Shown piece by piece: positions 1 to 4,229 of a stretch of DNA of 6,172 nt (its first letter is position 1; each line of letters begins with the position of its first letter). A model generated the notes under the pieces. The model saw only the letters and a program-made list of their open reading frames with translations. It did not search any database and was not told the origin of the DNA. This stretch comes from Deltaproteobacteria bacterium. GTDB taxonomy: Bacteria > Desulfobacterota > Desulfovibrionia > Desulfovibrionales > Desulfovibrionaceae. The DNA lies in assembly GCA_020861205.1 (NCBI GenBank), contig JAJBSY010000328.1, forward strand, positions 1-6,172, given 5' to 3'. The position numbers were made by a program, and so were the translations under genes.

Positions 1-1
1 T

Positions 2-622
2 CGCGGGCCGGGCATGGGAAAAGGCCTTGAATGGCTCGCTCGTATCCGGGAGGAAACCGGGCTGCCGGTGGTGACGGACGTGCATGACCCGGAAGAAGCG
101 GCTCGCGCGGGAACCGTCGTGGACATCGTTCAAATTCCCGCCTTTTTGTGCCGCCAGACCAACCTGTTGGCGGCGGCGGCCAAAACGGGGAAAATCGTCA
201 ATATCAAGAAAGGGCAGTTCCTGTCCCCCTGGGATATGCGCCCTGTCGCGGAAAAGGTACGCGGTGCCGGCAATAACCGGATATTGCTGACGGAACGCGG
301 GGCAAGCTTCGGCTATAATAATCTGGTCGTGGATATGCGGTCTTTCCCGGCCATGCGGGAGATAGGCTGCCCGGTAATCATGGACGCCACCCATTCGGTG
401 CAGTTGCCCGGCGGCCAGGGAACCAGCTCCGGCGGCGAACGCCGGTACGTTCCCACCCTGGCCAGGGCCGCGGTGGCCGCCGGGGCGCACGGCGTTTTTC
501 TCGAATGCCACCCGGATCCGGACAACGCCCTTTGCGACGGCCCGAACAGTTGGCCGCTGAAAAATCTGCCCTCCTTGCTGCGCGATTTGGCCGCGCTGTG
601 GGAGTTGACCTATGTCCGCTGA
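2..622 (+). CDS. kdsA: 3-deoxy-8-phosphooctulonate (Kdo-8-P) synthase, 5'-truncated
   Basis: This cytoplasmic enzyme condenses phosphoenolpyruvate with arabinose 5-phosphate to give Kdo-8-phosphate, the first committed step of Kdo synthesis for LPS. The frame is open from base 2, and its first residues (RGPG) match an internal KdsA motif. About 65-75 N-terminal codons are therefore missing to the left, and the ATG at 14 is not the true start. Visible family features are TDVH, the KTG...IKKGQF strand, [19 protein letters not shown] (His at 392-394), ECHPDP (Glu at 503-505) and CDGP at 533-544. From family knowledge, CDGP goes with the metal-independent class, whereas metal-dependent enzymes usually carry Ser in place of the Cys. 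The deciding Asn/Cys near the N-terminus lies outside the window, so the class is an inference. The stop (620-622) overlaps the kdsC start by 11 bases. Confidence 0.96.
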   Translation, partial: RGPGMGKGLEWLARIREETGLPVVTDVHDPEEAARAGTVVDIVQIPAFLCRQTNLLAAAAKTGKIVNIKKGQFLSPWDMRPVAEKVRGAGNNRILLTERGASFGYNNLVVDMRSFPAMREIGCPVIMDATHSVQLPGGQGTSSGGERRYVPTLARAAVAAGAHGVFLECHPDPDNALCDGPNSWPLKNLPSLLRDLAALWELTYVR

Positions 623-1202
623 GTTTTCGTTCGCTCCGGACATCGAACGCTTTACGGCGCTCCCGGATCCGGTGCGGGCGCGCATTGCCAAGGCGAAGCT
701 CGTGGTCCTCGACGTTGACGGCGTATTGACCGACGGCGGCGTATATTACGGGCCGGACGGGGGTGTTACCAAAAGATTCAACGTGCAGGACGGGCTCGGC
801 ATTGAAGTGGCCCGCCAAAGCGGGCTCCTTCGTTTCGCCGTCATCACGGGAATGGACAAACCCGCTGTGGCCGCGCGACTTCACGATTTGCATATTGACG
901 ATTATTTTCCCGGTCTTACTGATAAACGGGAAAGTTGCGAGATTGTGCGCAAACGGCACGGGTTCACCAACGAGGAAGTCGCCTTCATCGGAGACGACTG
1001 GATCGATATCCCCGTGATGACCCATGTCGGCGTGCCGTTGGCCGTCGGCAATGCCCAACCGGAAACAAAAGCCGCCGCCGTGTATGTTACCCAGGCGCAT
1101 GGCGGGAACGGGGCGGTGCGAGAGGCCATTCGGCTGATCTTGCATTGCAAGGGGCAACTTGAGCATGTTTTTGCCGCCTGGATGAAGCGAAACAATACAT
1201 GA
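612..1202 (+). CDS. kdsC: 3-deoxy-D-manno-octulosonate 8-phosphate phosphatase (HAD family)
   Basis: KdsC removes phosphate from Kdo-8-P to release Kdo, directly after KdsA in the pathway. It has 196 residues, near the family norm. HAD motif I is DVDGVLTDG with nucleophile Asp34 and acid/base Asp36. Motif II Thr79 lies in ITGM, motif III is probably Lys105 (TDKRE), and motif IV is GDDWID at 127-132. It is the capless C1-type HAD that works as a tetramer in known homologues. The ATG at 612 follows GGGAG (600-604) by 7 bases. The gene overlaps kdsA by 11 bases and its TGA overlaps the lptC ATG by 4. Oddities against E. coli KdsC as I remember it: ITGR is ITGM here (Met81), and the C-terminal GGRGAVRE is GGNGAVRE (Asn166). 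The core catalytic residues are all present, so the call is firm, but full activity is not proved. Confidence 0.95.
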   Translation: MSAEFSFAPDIERFTALPDPVRARIAKAKLVVLDVDGVLTDGGVYYGPDGGVTKRFNVQDGLGIEVARQSGLLRFAVITGMDKPAVAARLHDLHIDDYFPGLTDKRESCEIVRKRHGFTNEEVAFIGDDWIDIPVMTHVGVPLAVGNAQPETKAAAVYVTQAHGGNGAVREAIRLILHCKGQLEHVFAAWMKRNNT

Positions 1203-1855
1203 AAAAAATTATCGGCGCTCTGGGCGTCCTTCTCGCTCTGGGCGTTGGCTGGTATATATTCACCGACGGTACAATGAGCCTTGGCGCGGCCAAAAAAAAA
1301 CTCGTGCAAAAGGCTCAGGATGCCGTTGTCAGTAATGCCGATCCCGAAGATGTCGCGGCGCTTGCCATGAAAGCCATCAACCTGACGCAGGGCGAGCACG
1401 GGGCCGAGCTTTGGCGGCTCAAGGCCAACTGGGGCAACATGCGCCGTAAAGACAACGTGATGGAGCTTGAAAAACCCGACTTCACGTACTATATGCCTCC
1501 TGATAATAAAGCGATATTCATTGTTGGCGACAAGGGCGAAATAGAGCAGGAATAGCAAAAGATCCGCTTTATCGCTTCCGTTGGCGCCACCTATGAAGGC
1601 CGAAGACTGGAGGCGGCCGAGATTCTCTATTTGGGAAAACCCCGGGAAATCATCTGTCCCCAAGGCTGAACGGTGAAAGGGGAGGGATACGAGGGTTCGG
1701 CCAATCGTGTCGTCTGGCATATGAACGATCAGATCATAGAAGCGTTCGGCGATGTCGACGTTTCGTTCGAACAGGACATTTTCACCCCTCAACCGGATAG
1801 TCCGGAAACACCCGCGTCCGACGACCGCTCCGCTCCGGAAAATACGCAAGGATGA
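1199..1855 (+). pseudogene. lptC: LptC-like LPS export protein gene interrupted by two in-frame stop codons
   Basis: LptC is an inner-membrane, single-pass protein with a periplasmic beta-jellyroll that passes LPS from LptB2FG to LptA. The start at 1199 overlaps kdsC (ATGA). Residues 3-21 form one hydrophobic segment, a membrane anchor, followed by a soluble region. The frame carries TAG at 1553-1555 (codon 119) and TGA at 1667-1669 (codon 157), yet continues with sensible LptC-like sequence (RFIASVGATYEG, GSANRVVWHMND, AFGDVDVSFEQ) to TGA 1853-1855, overlapping lptA by 4. There is no frameshift. Without readthrough the product is 118 residues: the anchor plus part of the jellyroll. A restart at GTG 1673, behind AAGG (1662-1665), could give a 60-residue C-terminal piece with no anchor. 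Explanations are recent nonsense decay, sequencing error or stop readthrough. Identity rests on position and weak sequence similarity, since LptC diverges fast. Confidence 0.82.
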
Positions 1856-1877
1856 CCATGCGAAGGAATACAATGCG
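1848..1877 (+). repeat. imperfect 15-bp tandem repeat carrying a duplicated RBS and start codon for lptA
   Basis: Bases 1848-1862 (AAGGATGACCATGCG) and 1863-1877 (AAGGAATACAATGCG) match at 12 of 15 positions. Each copy holds AAGGA, a 5-base spacer and ATG. The period is 15, so both starts (1858 and 1873) are in the same lptA frame and differ by five residues. A third ATG at 1852, within the ATGA overlap with lptC, has no separate Shine-Dalgarno. Confidence 0.6.
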
Positions 1878-2505
1878 CACTGCCGCCGTGGCGCACGACG
1901 GTTTATCCGGTCTGTGCAAGACCGCTGTTTTGTTGGCCCTGTCCGCGCTCATATTGTGCGTTCCCGCGGCCATGGCCCGGGCCGCCGCCGCTCCCAAGGG
2001 AAACAGCACGCGGATCATTTCCGAAAAAATGACCTATGACGCGAACAAGAATCAGGTTGTTTTCGAGGGCAAGGTCCACGTTATCCGGCCGACCATGGAA
2101 ATATGGTCCGAAGTGTTGACCGTCATCCTGGACGACAAAGGCGGGAAAAGCACGGCGCCCGCCCAGGGCGCCAACGCGTTGGGCGCTGGCGGCAAGGTTG
2201 ACAGGATTATCGCGGAACGAAATGTGCGGATCAAGCAGGACGATAAAATCGGTACGTGCGGCAAGGCGACCTATTTTGTCAACGCCAATAAAATCGTCAT
2301 GGAGCAGGATCCTTTGCTTGTTGACGGCGACAACCGCATCCGCGGCCGGATCATTAACTACTACACCCAATCGGGGAAAAGCGAAGTCATCGGCAATGTC
2401 GATGTGCAGTTTACCACGGAAGACAACAAATCCCCGTCGCTTCCCGGTATTGACGTCGCGCCGTCGGATGCGCCCGCCGACGCCGACGACAGGACGCAGC
2501 AATGA
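1858..2505 (+). CDS. lptA: LptA/OstA-family periplasmic LPS transport protein
   Basis: LptA forms the periplasmic bridge that carries LPS from LptC to LptD at the outer membrane. From ATG 1858 it has 215 residues. A signal peptide is visible: a basic start, a Lys at 21, then a hydrophobic stretch ending VPAAMARA, with likely cleavage near residue 42. The OstA-type repeat follows (ISEKMTYDANKNQVVFEG, then HVIRPTMEIWSEVLTV), with later strands IIAERNVRIKQ, KATYFVNANKIVME and SEVIGNVDVQF. A Gly/Ala-rich loop of about 20 residues interrupts the domain, and the tail is acidic and Pro/Ala-rich. Starts at 1852, 1858 and 1873 are all possible; 1858 and 1873 each have AAGGA 5 bases upstream, and 1852 would be a pure ATGA-coupled start. 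Its own Shine-Dalgarno sites may keep it translated although lptC is interrupted. The stop overlaps the lptB ATG by 4 bases. Confidence 0.9.
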   Translation: MRRNTMRTAAVAHDGLSGLCKTAVLLALSALILCVPAAMARAAAAPKGNSTRIISEKMTYDANKNQVVFEGKVHVIRPTMEIWSEVLTVILDDKGGKSTAPAQGANALGAGGKVDRIIAERNVRIKQDDKIGTCGKATYFVNANKIVMEQDPLLVDGDNRIRGRIINYYTQSGKSEVIGNVDVQFTTEDNKSPSLPGIDVAPSDAPADADDRTQQ

Positions 2506-3224
2506 GTATTCTGCAAGCTGACGGGTTGCGTAAACGGTACGGAGACCGCGAGGTCGTGCGCGGTGTTTCCGTGTTCGTCGACCAGGGCGAGGTCTGCGGG
2601 CTCCTCGGTCCCAACGGTGCCGGCAAAACAACGACATTTTACATGCTCACCGGCATCCAGAAACCCACCGCCGGCGAAGTCCGGCTGGACGACAAGGTAA
2701 TTGCGGATTGGCCCCTGCACGAACGCGCTCGGGTCGGCGTTTCCTACCTGCCGCAGGAAAGTTCGGTTTTCCGCCGCTTGTCCGTCATGGACAACCTGCG
2801 CGTCATCCTGGAGCACACTGGGCTTTCCCGGAAGGCGCAAAAAGAAAAAGCCGAATCGCTTCTTGAGGAATTTCATATCGCGCATCTGGTCAATTCCCTG
2901 GCCGCCCATCTTTCCGGCGGGGAGCGGCGGCGTCTTGAAATCGCGCGCGCGCTTATCCGGGAACCGAAGTTCGTTCTTCTGGATGAACCGTTTGCGGGCA
3001 TAGACCCCTTGGCCGTGGACGACATCCAATCGCTTATCATCGGCTTGAAAGGCAAAGGTATCGGCATCCTTATTTCCGACCACAACGTTCGCGAAACCTT
3101 GCGTATTTGTGACCGCGCCTACCTCATGCATGAAGGCGAGGTAATCGTGGACGGCACCCCCGAGGCCATCGTTGCGAACCCCAAGGCCAGAAGGGTTTAC
3201 CTTGGTGAAGGGTTCTGCTTGTGA
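2502..3224 (+). CDS. lptB: LPS export ABC transporter ATP-binding protein LptB
   Basis: LptB is the cytoplasmic ATPase of the LptB2FG complex, whose ATP hydrolysis drives LPS extraction from the inner membrane. All ABC motifs are present in its 240 residues: Walker A GPNGAGKT (36-43), Q-loop Gln85 in YLPQESSVFRRLSV, signature LSGGE (137-141), Walker B FVLLDE with Asp161/Glu162, and H-loop His194 in SDHNVRETL. The C-terminal ARRVYLGEGF is nearly the E. coli LptB ending, which separates it from amino-acid ABC ATPases. AGGA at 2491-2494 lies 7 bases before ATG, and the start overlaps lptA by 4. LptF and LptG are not in the window; in many genomes they are encoded elsewhere. The gene looks fully intact, so LPS transport is presumably still in use. 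No clear terminator follows its stop. Confidence 0.97.
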   Translation: MSILQADGLRKRYGDREVVRGVSVFVDQGEVCGLLGPNGAGKTTTFYMLTGIQKPTAGEVRLDDKVIADWPLHERARVGVSYLPQESSVFRRLSVMDNLRVILEHTGLSRKAQKEKAESLLEEFHIAHLVNSLAAHLSGGERRRLEIARALIREPKFVLLDEPFAGIDPLAVDDIQSLIIGLKGKGIGILISDHNVRETLRICDRAYLMHEGEVIVDGTPEAIVANPKARRVYLGEGFCL

Positions 3225-3273
3225 CGGTTGCCGGAGGCTGCGGTTTCGCTCCCAGGCCGCCCGTATAAACTAC

Positions 3274-3301
3274 TTGCGTTTTTTCCGTTTTCCGCTATTT
3301 T
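3274..3301 (+). promoter_or_regulatory. candidate sigma70-type promoter for rpsU
   Basis: TTGCGT (3274-3279), a 16-base spacer and TATTTT (3296-3301) lie in a T-rich stretch between lptB and rpsU. The -35 match is only moderate. The start point would fall around 3308, right at the base of the leader hairpin. TATAAA at 3264-3269 is another possible -10 but has no good -35. Confidence 0.3.
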
Positions 3302-3308
3302 GTTTTGC

Positions 3309-3331
3309 CGCTCGCGATTACCGCGTGAGCG
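3309..3331 (+). other. stem-loop in the rpsU leader
   Basis: Bases 3309-3316 (CGCTCGCG) pair with 3324-3331 (CGTGAGCG), giving 8 pairs with one G-U and a 7-base loop ATTACCG. It ends about 15 bases before the Shine-Dalgarno. No T-run follows, so it is not a terminator. It may be an mRNA 5' structure or chance pairing in GC-rich sequence. Confidence 0.35.
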
Positions 3332-3344
3332 CCATATCCGACGC

Positions 3345-3362
3345 AGGGAGGTGATTGTTTTG
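3345..3362 (+). promoter_or_regulatory. extended Shine-Dalgarno that sets a TTG start for rpsU
   Basis: GGAGGTGAT (3347-3355) is complementary to nine consecutive bases of the usual 16S rRNA 3' end, assuming the standard proteobacterial anti-Shine-Dalgarno. The core GGAGG ends 8 bases before TTG 3360. The in-frame GTG at 3351 lies inside the Shine-Dalgarno itself, so it cannot use it as a start. Confidence 0.8.
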
Positions 3363-3563
3363 CCCGGAGTATATCTTAACGATGACGATTACAGCTTCGA
3401 CATCGCGCTTCGCCGTTTCAAGAAGCAGGTGGAAAAGGCAGGCATTCTTTCGGAAATGAAAAAACGCCAGCATTATGAAAAGCCGAGCGTCATGCGTAAG
3501 AAGAAAAAGGCCGCCGCCCGCAAGCGTCTGCTTAAAAAGATGAGAAAAATCAACCAGGGGTAA
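3360..3563 (+). CDS. rpsU: 30S ribosomal protein bS21
   Basis: bS21 is a small basic protein of the 30S platform, near the 16S 3' end and the mRNA Shine-Dalgarno helix, and it helps initiation. The product is 67 residues, normal for the family. It begins PGVYLNDDD, continues with the conserved [15 protein letters not shown] and [10 protein letters not shown], and ends in a Lys/Arg-rich tail. The TTG start is chosen because the conserved N-terminus begins there and an extended Shine-Dalgarno lies at the right distance. The frame is open farther upstream to about 3228, but that part looks like leader, not protein. The gene sits 135 bases after lptB and 210 before the yqeY-like gene, with candidate promoter and hairpins on either side, so it may be its own transcription unit. 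rpsU normally heads the dnaG/rpoD cluster. Confidence 0.95.
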   Translation: MPGVYLNDDDYSFDIALRRFKKQVEKAGILSEMKKRQHYEKPSVMRKKKKAAARKRLLKKMRKINQG

Positions 3564-3629
3564 CCCATGGCTGAGGGGACGCGTTTCCGCCTCCGTTCAA
3601 CCTTACTCCATTGTCCCCATGACACGGCC

Positions 3630-3655
3630 GGGAAACCTGGAAAAACAGGTTTCCC
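3630..3655 (+). terminator. terminator-like hairpin downstream of rpsU
   Basis: GGGAAACCTG (3630-3639) pairs perfectly with CAGGTTTCCC (3646-3655) across the 6-base loop GAAAAA. The sequence after the stem (TGTTGCGTCTT) is only partly T-rich, so termination may be weak or partial. It lies 66 bases after the rpsU stop, where a terminator or attenuator would fit. Confidence 0.55.
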
Positions 3656-3657
3656 TG

Positions 3658-3684
3658 TTGCGTCTTATGCTTGCCCGATATAAC
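3658..3684 (+). promoter_or_regulatory. candidate promoter for the yqeY-like gene and mutS2
   Basis: TATAAC (3679-3684) matches the -10 consensus at 5 of 6 positions. TTGCGT (3658-3663) lies 15 bases upstream, a shorter spacer than usual. It comes just after the terminator-like hairpin, which makes a new transcription start plausible. The same TTGCGT hexamer is used in the rpsU candidate. Confidence 0.3.
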
Positions 3685-3722
3685 GCGCGGACGACTGTAC
3701 GGTTTTCACCGCGTCGGCTTTT

Positions 3723-3749
3723 CAATTTCGGCCTTCCGGTCCGAAGTTG
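3723..3749 (+). other. stem-loop upstream of the yqeY-like gene
   Basis: CAATTTCGG (3723-3731) pairs with CCGAAGTTG (3741-3749), giving 9 pairs with one G-U and a 9-base loop. It ends 24 bases before the ATG at 3774. No T-run follows, so a leader structure is more likely than a terminator. The rest of the 3564-3773 gap shows no convincing gene. Confidence 0.35.
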
Positions 3750-3773
3750 CACCCAAACCCTCGGGGACCCGCC

Positions 3774-4223
3774 ATGAGCTTAGCAGAGCGTATCGATGCC
3801 GACTATATTGCCGCTTACAAAGGGAAGGACGCCCTGCGTCTTTCCGTTTTACGGCTTCTCAAAACGTCCATGAAGAACCTCCTTGTCGAGCGTATGCAAA
3901 AGCCGCTGGAGGAGGGGGATATCCTCGACCTCGTCGCCAGGCAGTGCAAACAGCGCCAGGATTCCATCGCGCAGTATTCGGCCGCCGGCAGGCCCGATCT
4001 TGCCGCCAAGGAAGAGGAGGAACTGGCTATCCTGAAGGAATATATGCCGGAACAGATTTCCGGCGACGCCCTGAAGACCTTGATTGCCGAGCTTGTCCGG
4101 AAAACGGGCGCATCCGGTCCCAGGGATATGGGAAAGGTCATGCAGGCTCTTGCCGCTGACCACAAGGGGCAATATGACGGCAAGGAAGCCAGTTCCCTTG
4201 TCAAGGGCATCCTGGCGGGCTGA
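3774..4223 (+). CDS. GatB/YqeY domain-containing protein
   Basis: This is a stand-alone YqeY-family protein. The family resembles the C-terminal tRNA-binding helical domain of GatB, the glutamyl/aspartyl-tRNA amidotransferase subunit, but its own cellular role is not firmly known. From ATG 3774 it has 149 residues, the usual family length. Family features are LRLLK with the following Asn35 and Glu39, the QRQDSIAQYSAAGRPDLAAKEEEEL block (60-84), YMPEQIS (90-96) and DMGKVMQAL (118-126) followed by the GQYDG stretch. An upstream in-frame TTG at 3747 would add nine residues, but it lies inside the leader hairpin and those residues do not look like the family. GGGGA stands 6 bases before the ATG. 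In many bacteria a YqeY gene sits between rpsU and dnaG, as it would here, suggesting a translation link by context only. Confidence 0.92.
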   Translation: MSLAERIDADYIAAYKGKDALRLSVLRLLKTSMKNLLVERMQKPLEEGDILDLVARQCKQRQDSIAQYSAAGRPDLAAKEEEELAILKEYMPEQISGDALKTLIAELVRKTGASGPRDMGKVMQALAADHKGQYDGKEASSLVKGILAG

Positions 4224-4229
4224 TCATCC

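Noticed and set aside
1667..1710. TGA at 1667 as a selenocysteine codon
   Set aside because: I could not fold a convincing bacterial SECIS hairpin just downstream, and no redox motif surrounds the codon. LptC is not a known selenoprotein.
902..1873. A 323-codon open frame on the minus strand across kdsC, lptC and the start of lptA
   Set aside because: It lies opposite recognisable genes, its translation resembles no family I know, and it has no gene-like RBS or neighbours. Long antisense frames are common in GC-rich DNA.
2942..2951. CG-alternating tract inside lptB
   Set aside because: It simply encodes the conserved ARA of the ABC signature helix with GC-rich codons.
3228..3359. N-terminal extension of rpsU from an upstream TTG or GTG
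   Set aside because: The added residues do not resemble bS21, the region holds promoter-like and hairpin sequences, and the GTG at 3351 lies inside the Shine-Dalgarno.
3575..3618. GGGGAC/GTCCCC inverted repeat after rpsU
   Set aside because: Only 6 pairs with a 32-base loop; too weak to call a structure beside the much better hairpin at 3630-3655.
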